Assembly: GCF_022843985.1 (NCBI RefSeq)
Contig: NZ_JALHMP010000035.1
Location: 1 to 43,743 of the forward strand
Direction of reading: 5' to 3'
DNA from: Phreatobacter sp.
GTDB taxonomy: Bacteria > Pseudomonadota > Alphaproteobacteria > Rhizobiales > Phreatobacteraceae
Length of the DNA stretch: 43,743 nt
Shown: piece by piece, positions 8,040 through 15,372 of the stretch
Position numbering within the stretch: position 1 is the first letter of the stretch
Layout: every line of letters begins with the position of its first letter
Position numbers and translations under genes: made by a program
The notes under the pieces: model-generated
The model's input: the letters and a program-made list of their open reading frames with translations, nothing else
What the model was told of the DNA's origin: nothing
Database searches by the model: none

Positions 8040-8959
8040 CGGGCGACCCAGGCCTGGTAATGGTCGGAGGCGAGCCTGGTCATCGCTCCGGGCGCGCCGT
8101 CGCCGATCACCCGCCCGTCGATCTTCGTCACCGGCGTGACCCCGCCGAGCGTTCCGGTGATGAAGGCCTCATCGGCCGAATAGACCTCGGCAAGGGTGAA
8201 GGGACGCTCCTCGGCGGGCAGGCCTGCGGCGCGCCATGCATCCAGCACCGCCTGGCGGGTCAGGCCCTTGAAGCAGAAGGCGCCGGTCGAGGTCCACAGG
8301 GCGCCGCGGCGGATGATGAAGAAATTGGTGGAGTTACAACTGGCGACGAAGCCCTGCGGGTCGAGCATCAGGGCCTCGTCGGCTCCGGCATGGATCGCCT
8401 GGATCAGCGCCTGGATGAGGTTCAGGCGGCTATGCGAGTTGAGGCGCAGGTCGAAGACGTCCGGCGTGCTGGTGCGAAAGGTGGAGGTGAACAGGGACAG
8501 GCCGCGCGCCTTCGCCTCCGGACGTGGCGTCTTGTACTCGGCGACGATGACAATGGTCGCCTTGCCCAGGATGAAGCGCGGATCCTGGTTGACCGTCTTC
8601 TTGACACCGCGGGTCACCATGAGACGCACATGGGCGCCGTCGGTCATGCCGTTGCGCGCCAGGGTCTCGTTGACCGCGGCGGCGACCTCCGCGCGGCTGA
8701 GGCCGATGTCGAGGGCGATGGAATTGGCCCCTTCGAACAGGCGGTCGAGATGGGCCTCCAGCTGGATCAGGCGGCCGTTCTTCAGCCGCAGGCCCTCCCA
8801 GACGCCGTCGCCGAGCACGAAGCCGCTGTCGAAGACGGAGACGCGCGCCTCGTGGCGGGGGACGAAGGTCCCGTCGACATAGACGAGAACCGACTCGTTG
8901 CGCGGGTCGTCGAGATAGCCCTGGGCACTGCCCGCAGTGGAGGTCGATGCGCTGGTCAT
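8036..8959 (-). CDS. Fold-type IV PLP aminotransferase-like protein with altered active site
   Basis: A 307-residue protein of the branched-chain/D-amino acid aminotransferase fold. Fold markers are VYVDGTFVP, FDSGFVLGDGVWEGLR, the phosphate-region EAHLDRL (Arg73), GADEALMLD and STNFFI. The segment where the Schiff-base Lys is expected (K-S-x-N-x-L-N in relatives) reads N174-S-H-S-R178-L-N here. The Glu that normally contacts the PLP nitrogen (V-x-E-G-x-x-S-N) is Ser207 (VASCNSTN). Either this is a divergent subfamily with a different lysine, or it does not perform normal transamination. It starts at ATG 8959, 11 nt after the ATPase stop, and is translationally coupled to the GntR gene. Its place in an amino acid importer operon suggests it acts on the imported compound. 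Confidence 0.82.
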   Translation of the reverse strand: MTSASTSTAGSAQGYLDDPRNESVLVYVDGTFVPRHEARVSVFDSGFVLGDGVWEGLRLKNGRLIQLEAHLDRLFEGANSIALDIGLSRAEVAAAVNETLARNGMTDGAHVRLMVTRGVKKTVNQDPRFILGKATIVIVAEYKTPRPEAKARGLSLFTSTFRTSTPDVFDLRLNSHSRLNLIQALIQAIHAGADEALMLDPQGFVASCNSTNFFIIRRGALWTSTGAFCFKGLTRQAVLDAWRAAGLPAEERPFTLAEVYSADEAFITGTLGGVTPVTKIDGRVIGDGAPGAMTRLASDHYQAWVAR

Positions 8960-8970
8960 GGCATGGTCCG

Positions 8971-9753
8971 TCAGAAGCTGAACCGGCGATGGCCGGCGAT
9001 AAAGGCCTGGGTCAGCGGCCGGCGTGGTGCCTTGAGCACCTCGTCGGGCGTTCCCTGCTCGTAGATGCCGCCCTCGGCGAGAAAGAGGACGCGGGTCGCC
9101 ATGTGGTAGGCGAAGCCGATCTCGTGGGTGACCAGGATCATGGTGCGTCCTTCCGCTGCCAGGGTCTGGATGGCATCCAGCACCTCGCCGACAAGGGCCG
9201 GGTCGAGGGCCGAGGTCGGCTCGTCGAAGAGCAGGATCTCCGGCTCCATGGCGAGGGCTCTTGCAATGGCGACGCGCTGTTTCTGCCCGCCGGAGAGATG
9301 AGCCGGATAGGCTTCGGCCTTGTCGGCGAGGCCGACCCGGGCGAGCTCGGCGAGGCCGAGACGTGCCGCATCGTCCCGGGCCATGCGCTTCACCGTCACG
9401 AGGCCTTCCATGACGTTGCCGAGCGCCGTCATGTGGGGGAACAGGTTGAACTGCTGGAACACCATGCCGACGCGCTGGCGCAGCCTGTTGAGGCTGCCCT
9501 CGTCGTAGCGGATCCCGGTGGCCCCCGCGCGCTGCCGCTCGGCGCCGACCGGCTCCCCGTTCAGGATCACACGCCCCGCGTCGGGATGCTCCAGGAAGTT
9601 GATGCAGCGGAGCAGGGTGGACTTGCCCGACCCCGATGCGCCGATGATGGCGATGCGGTCGCCGCGCTTCACGTCGAGATCGACGCCGGAAAAGACAGCC
9701 CGCTCGCCGAAACGCTTGTCGAGGCCGGCAAGCCGGAGGAGAGGCGTGTCCAT
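8971..9753 (-). CDS. Polar amino acid ABC transporter ATP-binding protein (HisP/GlnQ type)
   Basis: A 260-residue ATPase with Walker A GASGSGKST (38-46), Q-loop in MVFQQFNLFPHMTAL, signature LSGGQKQ (153-159), Walker B LLFDEP (174-179) and ITHE-like VTHEIGFA. The FQQFNLFPHMT stretch marks the polar amino acid group. The insertion ERQRAGATGIRYDEGSLNRLR before the Q-loop resembles HisP-like members. It lies 3 nt after the permease gene at 9757-10422 and serves both adjacent permeases. Confidence 0.92.
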   Translation of the reverse strand: MDTPLLRLAGLDKRFGERAVFSGVDLDVKRGDRIAIIGASGSGKSTLLRCINFLEHPDAGRVILNGEPVGAERQRAGATGIRYDEGSLNRLRQRVGMVFQQFNLFPHMTALGNVMEGLVTVKRMARDDAARLGLAELARVGLADKAEAYPAHLSGGQKQRVAIARALAMEPEILLFDEPTSALDPALVGEVLDAIQTLAAEGRTMILVTHEIGFAYHMATRVLFLAEGGIYEQGTPDEVLKAPRRPLTQAFIAGHRRFSF

Positions 9754-9756
9754 GGC

Positions 9757-10422
9757 TCAGTCGCTCCGCGCCAGCCGCCGCTCCAGCGCATAGGTCGCGC
9801 GCACGAGCGGGTAGAGAAAGAGGAAAAAGAGGGCGCCGATGACGCTGTAGACCTCCAGCGGGTTGAAGTTCAGCGAGGCGATGAGCCGACCCTGGTGCAG
9901 CAGCTCGATATAGGCCACGACCGAGGCAAGGGTCGTCATCTTGAAGATCTCGATGCCGCGGTTGGTCAGCGCCGGCAGGACCCGCCTCAGGGCCTGGGGC
10001 AGGACGATCCGCCGGAGCGTCTGCAGGCCGGACATGCCGATGGCGCGCGCCGCCTCCCATTGGCCCGGTTCGATCGACTGGATGCCGGCGCGGTAGATCT
10101 CGGCCGAATAGGCGGCCGAGTTGAGCGAGATGCCGAGGATGGCCGCCGTGAAGGGGGTTATCTCGACCGGAACGAGCATCGGCAGGGCGAAATAGAACCA
10201 CAGGATCTGCACGAGTACCGGGGTGTTCCGGAAGAACTCGATGAAGCCGATGGAGAACCAGCGCGCCGCCCGCCAGCGTGACCGCCGCGCCAGGGCCACG
10301 ACAAGGCCGAAACCGAGACCGAGCACCAGGCAGACGGCGAAGAGCCGCAGGGTGCCGACGGCGCCCATGGCCAGGGCTTGCCAGTTGTCGAGCAGCGGCG
10401 TGAAGTCCCAGCGGTAGGTCAT
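9757..10422 (-). CDS. Polar amino acid ABC transporter permease (HisQ/HisM/GlnP type)
   Basis: A 221-residue inner-membrane permease of typical family length. Family sequence features are GLVVALARRS, FIEFFRNTPVLVQILWFYFALP, SAAYSAEIYRAGIQSIEPGQWEAARAIG and the coupling loop LPQALRRVLPALTN. The start ATG overlaps the stop of the sister permease (ATGA at 10419-10422). Together with the upstream permease it makes a heterodimeric channel. Confidence 0.92.
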   Translation of the reverse strand: MTYRWDFTPLLDNWQALAMGAVGTLRLFAVCLVLGLGFGLVVALARRSRWRAARWFSIGFIEFFRNTPVLVQILWFYFALPMLVPVEITPFTAAILGISLNSAAYSAEIYRAGIQSIEPGQWEAARAIGMSGLQTLRRIVLPQALRRVLPALTNRGIEIFKMTTLASVVAYIELLHQGRLIASLNFNPLEVYSVIGALFFLFLYPLVRATYALERRLARSD

Positions 10423-11093
10423 CGCGCCATCTCGCCGCTTTGCGCCATGCGGCGCTCGACGAGGGCGCCCAGCATGCTCACCAGCGTGATGACGAGGAAG
10501 TAGAGGAGGGCCGCCGCGGTGAAGACCTCGAGGGGGCGGAAGGTCTTCTGGGCCAGTTCGTTGGCCTGGTAGAGCAGGTCGGCATAGGAGACGGTGGCGA
10601 CCAGGGTGGTCGTCTTCATCAGCTCGATCGAACGTTCCATCATGGCCGGGAACATGCGTTTCACCGCCTGGGGCAGGATGATGCGCCGCATCGCCTGGGC
10701 CTTGCTCATGCCGATGGCCCGGGCCGCCTCGCCCTGCCCCTTCTCCACGGAGACGATGCCGGCGCGGAAAATCTCGGCGAAGAAGGCCCCGGACTGGATG
10801 GTGAAGGTCAGCGCCGCGGCGAGATAGGGCGTCATCTCGACCTTCAGGATGATCGGCAGCCCGAAATAGAACCAGAAGAGCTGCACCAGGGGCGGCGTTG
10901 TCCGGAACACCTCGATCACCAGCCCGGCCGGGGCCGCCAGGAGGCGGCTGCCGGACAGCCGTGCCAGCGCCAGGGCAAGGCCGACCGGCAGGCCGCCGGC
11001 GAGCGCCACGACGGTCAGAGCAAGCGTGTTGCCGAGGCCGGCCAGAAGCAGGTCACCATTGGCCCAGATCGGCGTGAAGTCCCAGTTGTACAC
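10419..11093 (-). CDS. Polar amino acid ABC transporter permease (second subunit)
   Basis: A 224-residue permease, paralogous to the downstream gene: it starts with YNWDFTPIWANGDLLLAG, where the sister starts with YRWDFTPLLDNWQALAMG. Family core: VIEVFRTTPPLVQLFWFYFGLP, GAFFAEIFRAGIVSVEKGQGEAARAIG, LPQAVKRMFPAMMER. GTG 11093 is chosen by alignment with the sister protein; longer starts would run into the binding protein gene, which ends 10 nt upstream. No clear Shine-Dalgarno sequence precedes this GTG, so translation may depend on coupling. Confidence 0.88.
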   Translation of the reverse strand: MYNWDFTPIWANGDLLLAGLGNTLALTVVALAGGLPVGLALALARLSGSRLLAAPAGLVIEVFRTTPPLVQLFWFYFGLPIILKVEMTPYLAAALTFTIQSGAFFAEIFRAGIVSVEKGQGEAARAIGMSKAQAMRRIILPQAVKRMFPAMMERSIELMKTTTLVATVSYADLLYQANELAQKTFRPLEVFTAAALLYFLVITLVSMLGALVERRMAQSGEMAR

Positions 11094-11103
11094 GGGAGCT
11101 GCG

Positions 11104-11940
11104 TCAGCCGAGCATTTCCTTGATGATCGGCGGCGCCGCCTTGGGATCGAGGCCGAAGCCGGTGAGGAATTCCTCGTACCAGGCCTGGATCTGGCGGCTC
11201 CTGTAGTAGCCGGCGATCTGCTGGTCGACCCAGGCGACGAAGGCGGCATCGCCCTTGCGGACCGCGGCACTCGAGGCATTCGACTGGGTCGGCTGCGGCA
11301 CCACGATCTTGCCCGCACCGAGGCGCTGGCGCGCCGCGATCAGTGGGGGATGGAACAGGCAGACCGCCTCGACGCGGCCGGACTGGAAGGCGGCGATGGC
11401 CTCGGTATTGCCGGGGAAACGCTGGATGGAGGCCTTGGCGACATTGGTGGTGAGGAAGCGGTCCATGCTGGTCGCCTGCGGCACGGCGATCCGCACCTCC
11501 GGCTTGTTCAGGTCCTCCCAGTTGCGCACGGCGAGGTCGTCCTTGGCCAGCACCGCGAGCGAATAGTAGAGCAGGGGGGAGGTGGGAAAGTCGACCGCCT
11601 GGGCCCGCTCGGGCGTGGCGTCCAGCACGTACATGATGTCGATGCGGTTGGCCTGGAGGGCCGCGATCGCCGTGCCCCAGGTGACTTCCACCGGCTCGAA
11701 GCGGACGCCGAGCGCGGCTGCCATGGCCTTGCCGAGCGAGACGCCGACCCCGGACGACCACTCGCCGGTGCGGGGATCCTTGGAATACCAAGGCGGCGCC
11801 TGGGTGACGCCGACCCGCAGCGCGCCGCGGCGCTTGACCTCGTCCAGGGTGCCCGTGCCCTGGGCGATGGCTGGCGCGACGAGGGTGGCTCCCGCCGAGA
11901 CAACAAGGGATGCGGCGAATATCCGTCGATCGATGGTCAT
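11104..11940 (-). CDS. Polar amino acid ABC transporter substrate-binding protein (SBP family 3)
   Basis: Periplasmic protein of 278 residues. Signal peptide MTIDRRIFAASLVVSAG with a cleavage site near PAIAQ. The family start of the mature domain is visible (LDEVKRRGALRVGVTQAPPWYSKDP), as is DIMYVLDATPERAQAVDF. ATG 11940 has a purine-rich GGGGGGA upstream. An in-frame ATG at 12018 lies inside the putative operator and would put a charged extension before the signal peptide, so it is rejected. It is the first gene of the importer-aminotransferase-GntR operon. The ligand is not identifiable, though the family binds amino acids or opines. Confidence 0.9.
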   Translation of the reverse strand: MTIDRRIFAASLVVSAGATLVAPAIAQGTGTLDEVKRRGALRVGVTQAPPWYSKDPRTGEWSSGVGVSLGKAMAAALGVRFEPVEVTWGTAIAALQANRIDIMYVLDATPERAQAVDFPTSPLLYYSLAVLAKDDLAVRNWEDLNKPEVRIAVPQATSMDRFLTTNVAKASIQRFPGNTEAIAAFQSGRVEAVCLFHPPLIAARQRLGAGKIVVPQPTQSNASSAAVRKGDAAFVAWVDQQIAGYYRSRQIQAWYEEFLTGFGLDPKAAPPIIKEMLG

Positions 11941-11995
11941 GGTTCCCCCCGTCCGGCCGCGGCTGGAGCGCCGCTGCCCGACAGTCAAAAGCGCC

Positions 11996-12023
11996 GATTG
12001 TCGATTGTCAACAATCAAGACAA
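11996..12023 (-). promoter_or_regulatory. Candidate operator of the amino acid importer operon
   Basis: The element has two direct copies of GATTGTC (11996-12002 and 12003-12009), an inverted copy AACAATC (12010-12016) and a GACAA half-site (12019-12023). GATTGT (12003-12008) and ACAATC (12011-12016) form a dyad with a 2-nt centre. On the - strand a TTGACA hexamer, a perfect -35 match, lies at 12011-12006 within the dyad; no convincing -10 follows. It is the only AT-rich palindromic cluster before the binding protein gene and is the likely site of the operon's GntR regulator. Confidence 0.5.
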
Positions 12024-12142
12024 ACCGTCGGGCGAGCGCGGCAGCGGCGCCGGAGACGCGCGCGGCTGTCGATCCTGGTCGCCATGGCCGGCGCTCATCC
12101 TGTGGTCACCGCCCGGGGCAGCCGCTCGCGTTGCGGCCGGCC

Positions 12143-12165
12143 GTCGCCCGCGGGCCCGCGGCGAC
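12143..12165 (-). terminator. Hairpin after the TRAP operon
   Basis: A near-perfect GC palindrome (GTCGC + C, core CGCGGGCCCGCG, then GCGAC, with one bulge) begins 3 nt beyond the stop codon of the TRAP large permease on the - strand. It probably terminates or protects the TRAP mRNA. There is no T-run. Confidence 0.4.
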
Positions 12166-12167
12166 CG

Positions 12168-13511
12168 TCAGCGCATGAGCTTCGGCAGCCACAGGATCAG
12201 CGGCGGCCAGGCCATGGCGATGCCCAGCGGGATGAGCTGGATCATCATGAACGGCGTCACGCCGCGATAGATCGTGCCGATCGTGACATGCGGCGGGCAG
12301 ATGCCCTTCAGATAGTAGAGCGAGGCGCCGAAGGGCGGCGAGATGAAGGATGTCTGCAGGTTCACGGCGACGAGGATGCCGAACCAGATCAGCGTCTCCT
12401 CGCGGGACAGCCCCATGCCGAAGTCGAGGTCGGCGACGATCGGGGCGACGAGCACGATGAGGATGAAGGTGATCTCCACCCATTCCAGCACGAAGCCGAG
12501 GACGAAGACCGCCAGCATGATGATGACGAGGACGCCCCAGGCGCCGACCGTGTCGACAAAGAGCATGTTGCGCACCAGGTCGTCGCCGCCGATGCGCAGA
12601 AAGAGCCCCGTGAAGCAGGTTGCACCGATCATCACCATGGCGATCATGGCGGTGGTCCGCAGCGTCGAGTGCAGGATCGGCGGCAGCGACGCCCAGCGGA
12701 ACTCGCGTGAGAAGGCGGCGAGCAGCGTGGCGCCGAGGGCGCCGATGGCCGCCGCCTCCGTGGGCGTCGCGATACCGGCCGCAATCGAGCCGAGAACGGC
12801 GATGATGAGGCCGAGCGGCGCCACGAGATTGGCTGCAGCCTCCAGCAGCAGCGCGCCGATCCGAATGCCCTCGCGCCGCTCGATGGCCGGCATGCGTTGG
12901 GGCCAGAAGACCGACCCGATGAGGATCCAGCCGATGAACAGGAGGCCGAGAAGGATGCCGGGGACGAGGGCGCCGAGGAAGAGATCGCCGACCGAAACCT
13001 GGAGCACCTCGCCAAGGACCACCAGCATGATGCTGGGGGGAATGAGAATGCCGAGGGTGCCCGAGGCGGCGATGATGCCGGTGGCGATCTGCGGGTCGTA
13101 GCCGCGTTCGAGCATGGCCGGCAGGCCGAGCAGGCCGAGCATGACGATGGAGGCGCCGACAATGCCGGTCGACGCCGCCATGATGATGCCGATGACCGCC
13201 ACGGCGATGGCATAGCCGCCGGGCAGGGGTCCCATCAGGCGCGCCAGCGAGGTCAGCAGCCGCCCGGCAATGCCCGACTTGTCGAGCATGAGGCCCATAT
13301 AGACGAAGAGCGGGATCGACAGCAGCAGCCAGTCGGCGAGGATTCCGGCGTAGATGCGCGTCACGAAGGTGAACAGGAAGGCGATGGGAACGTCAGCGAC
13401 GAGGCAGAAGGTCACTGCGATGCCGGCCATGACGAAGCCCATGGGATAGCCGCTGAAGGCCCCCGCGACGAGCATGACGAGCATGGCGATCGGGAGCCAT
13501 TGTCCGGTCAC
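12168..13511 (-). CDS. TRAP transporter large permease (DctM type)
   Basis: A 447-residue, about 12-segment membrane protein of the ion-driven TRAP family. Family features are MLDKSGIAGRLL, the glycine-rich helix ASTGIVGASIVMLGLLGLP and SGTLGILIPPSIMLVVLGEVLQVSVGDLF. It uses sodium or proton gradients to import the solute delivered by the DctP-type protein. The start is GTG 13511, overlapping the stop of the small subunit (GTGA), with GAGGGG upstream. It is the last gene of the operon that begins with IclR. Confidence 0.93.
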   Translation of the reverse strand: MTGQWLPIAMLVMLVAGAFSGYPMGFVMAGIAVTFCLVADVPIAFLFTFVTRIYAGILADWLLLSIPLFVYMGLMLDKSGIAGRLLTSLARLMGPLPGGYAIAVAVIGIIMAASTGIVGASIVMLGLLGLPAMLERGYDPQIATGIIAASGTLGILIPPSIMLVVLGEVLQVSVGDLFLGALVPGILLGLLFIGWILIGSVFWPQRMPAIERREGIRIGALLLEAAANLVAPLGLIIAVLGSIAAGIATPTEAAAIGALGATLLAAFSREFRWASLPPILHSTLRTTAMIAMVMIGATCFTGLFLRIGGDDLVRNMLFVDTVGAWGVLVIIMLAVFVLGFVLEWVEITFILIVLVAPIVADLDFGMGLSREETLIWFGILVAVNLQTSFISPPFGASLYYLKGICPPHVTIGTIYRGVTPFMMIQLIPLGIAMAWPPLILWLPKLMR

Positions 13512-14131
13512 GTCGTCATCCCCTCTTCCGGTTTGGCGCCCTGACGGCGGGTGAACCAGTCGACGCGGGCGGGATCACGGCCACGTCCGGACAGGGCGAC
13601 GACATGCTGGATGATCTTCACCAGGACGACGATGGCTAGCAAGGCAAAGCCGAGCGGCATCATGCCCTTGACGAGATAGCGGTCCTCCAGCCCGCCGGTC
13701 GTTGAGCGCTCGGCGGTCCTGAAGGCGGTTCCGGTGAAACGCCACGAGAAGTGCAGCATGAACAGCGTGAAGGGCAGAAGAAGAAAGGTGTCGCCGATCA
13801 GTTCGATGATGACGCGCGTGCGCGCCGTCCAGCGACTGGCGATGAAGTCGATGCGCACATGGGCGTCGGTCTCGACGGCGTAGACGATGCCGAGCATCAC
13901 CATGACGGCGAAGAGGTGCCATTGCAGTTCGGTCAGGCCGGTGACCGTCAGGCGGTCGCCGAAGAGGGGAAGCGTGAAGCCCCAGATGACGATGGTGGAC
14001 AGCCGCAGCTGGCTCGCCAGGACCGTCGCGAGAATGACGACGATGACGAGCGGGAGGGTCCAGCTGGCAAGCCGGCAGAAGCCGCTCGCCAGGCGGCTGG
14101 TCCGATCCAGAAGCTTCAGCGCCGCATCCAC
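13508..14131 (-). CDS. TRAP transporter small permease (DctQ type)
   Basis: A 207-residue, four-helix membrane subunit with the DctQ pattern VETDAHVRIDFIASRWTARTRVIIELIGD. The start GTG 14131 is preceded by AAGGAA at suitable spacing. A longer reading to 14242 would overlap the end of the binding protein gene and has an arginine-rich, unlikely N-terminus. It sits between the P and M subunits, the usual TRAP gene order. Confidence 0.88.
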   Translation of the reverse strand: MDAALKLLDRTSRLASGFCRLASWTLPLVIVVILATVLASQLRLSTIVIWGFTLPLFGDRLTVTGLTELQWHLFAVMVMLGIVYAVETDAHVRIDFIASRWTARTRVIIELIGDTFLLLPFTLFMLHFSWRFTGTAFRTAERSTTGGLEDRYLVKGMMPLGFALLAIVVLVKIIQHVVALSGRGRDPARVDWFTRRQGAKPEEGMTT

Positions 14132-14202
14132 GTGCCGGGTTCCTTGCAAGCGACGGCCGGCACGCGAGGCGCCGGCCGCAGGGTCATTCCGCCGTCCCTG
14201 GA

Positions 14203-15270
14203 TCAGCGCAGCGGCGCAGGGATGCGCTGCAGTTCGCGCCACTCGCCGACCTTCGTGATGTAGTCACGCAGGCTGGTCAGGGCTTCCTTGAACAGCGGGT
14301 CGCGCGCCGCCTGCTCGTTCAGAACCTCTTCCGAGGCCTTCTGCAGGGCGGTGAGCACGGTGTCGGGGAAGCGCCGGATGGTGACGCCCTGGCTGCGATA
14401 ATACTCAAGGGCGGTGCGCTGGGTGTCGATCTGGTCGTACATGTTGAAGGTCACGTTCGCCATGCAGGCCTCGCGCATGATCGTGCGCTGCCGGTCGGTA
14501 AACGAGTTCCAGACCCCCTTGTTGATGATGATCGAATCCCAGGTGGCGAGCTGGTGCCAGCCGGGGAAGTAGTAGTTCTTGGCGACCCGATAGAAGCCCA
14601 GGCCGCGGTCGATTGAAGGCAGCGAGAATTCTGTGGCATCGATGCGTCCGCGCTCCAGGGCCACGAAGATCTCGCCTGCGGGCACCAGCTGCGTCGAGAC
14701 ACCGAGCTTCGACAGGACGAGGGCGCCGAGGCCGGCGATGCGCATGCGCAGGCCCTTCAGGTCGTCGACCGAGTTGATCTCCTTGCGGAACCAGCCGCCG
14801 GCCTCGGAATCGACGAGGTGACAGGGCAGGATGACCACGTTGTGCGGGTCGTAGGCCTTCTGGATGATCTCGAGACCGCCGCCGCGGAACATCCAGGCGA
14901 GCAGGATCTCCGGGGATGCGCCGAAGGGCATGGCGCTCACGAGGTTGGTGACGGGGATCTGGTTCGCCCAGTACCCCATCCAGTCGAAGGCCATGGGAAT
15001 GGCGCCCGACGAGACGGCACCGAACATCTCCAGCGGCGGCGACAATTCGCCGGCATTGCGGACGCGGATCTTGATCTCGCCATTGGTCATGGCATCGACC
15101 ATCTGCGCCCAGCGGCCCGGGCTCGGTCCGAGCGAGGGCAGGTTGATGGGGAAGCCGTGCTGCAGATCGAATGTCCGCGATTGCTGCGCCATGGCGGGCT
15201 CCGCCACCGGCATCCAGGTCGCCGCGGCCAGAAGCGCAAGCCCGGCCGTCACTGTCCTCAAGAGTTTCAT
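14203..15270 (-). CDS. TRAP transporter substrate-binding protein (DctP type)
   Basis: A 355-residue periplasmic protein. The signal peptide ends near VAEPAMAQ. The conserved substrate-contact region is visible: GLRMRIAGLGALVLSKLG, VPAGEIFVALERGRIDATEF, SLPSIDRGLGFYRVAKNYYFPGWHQ. GGAGGAAACGGCG precedes the start. Arginine in the RMRIAG segment is the family's carboxylate clamp, so the ligand is probably an organic acid. Co-location with an FAD dehydrogenase and an SDR suggests the acid is oxidised after import; the compound itself is unknown. Confidence 0.92.
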   Translation of the reverse strand: MKLLRTVTAGLALLAAATWMPVAEPAMAQQSRTFDLQHGFPINLPSLGPSPGRWAQMVDAMTNGEIKIRVRNAGELSPPLEMFGAVSSGAIPMAFDWMGYWANQIPVTNLVSAMPFGASPEILLAWMFRGGGLEIIQKAYDPHNVVILPCHLVDSEAGGWFRKEINSVDDLKGLRMRIAGLGALVLSKLGVSTQLVPAGEIFVALERGRIDATEFSLPSIDRGLGFYRVAKNYYFPGWHQLATWDSIIINKGVWNSFTDRQRTIMREACMANVTFNMYDQIDTQRTALEYYRSQGVTIRRFPDTVLTALQKASEEVLNEQAARDPLFKEALTSLRDYITKVGEWRELQRIPAPLR

Positions 15271-15372
15271 CGCCGTTTCCTCCTCCGGCAGGTCACAGAA
15301 GCCCGCTTGGCCATTCGGCCTTGTTGATGTCGGCGCATCCTCGGCGGGTACCAGGAGGCCGTCTAGGCGTGA

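Noticed and set aside
8960-10201. Open frame extending far upstream of the aminotransferase-like gene on the - strand
   Set aside because: It overlaps the ATPase and permease genes in another frame. The family's N-terminus begins only at ATG 8959.
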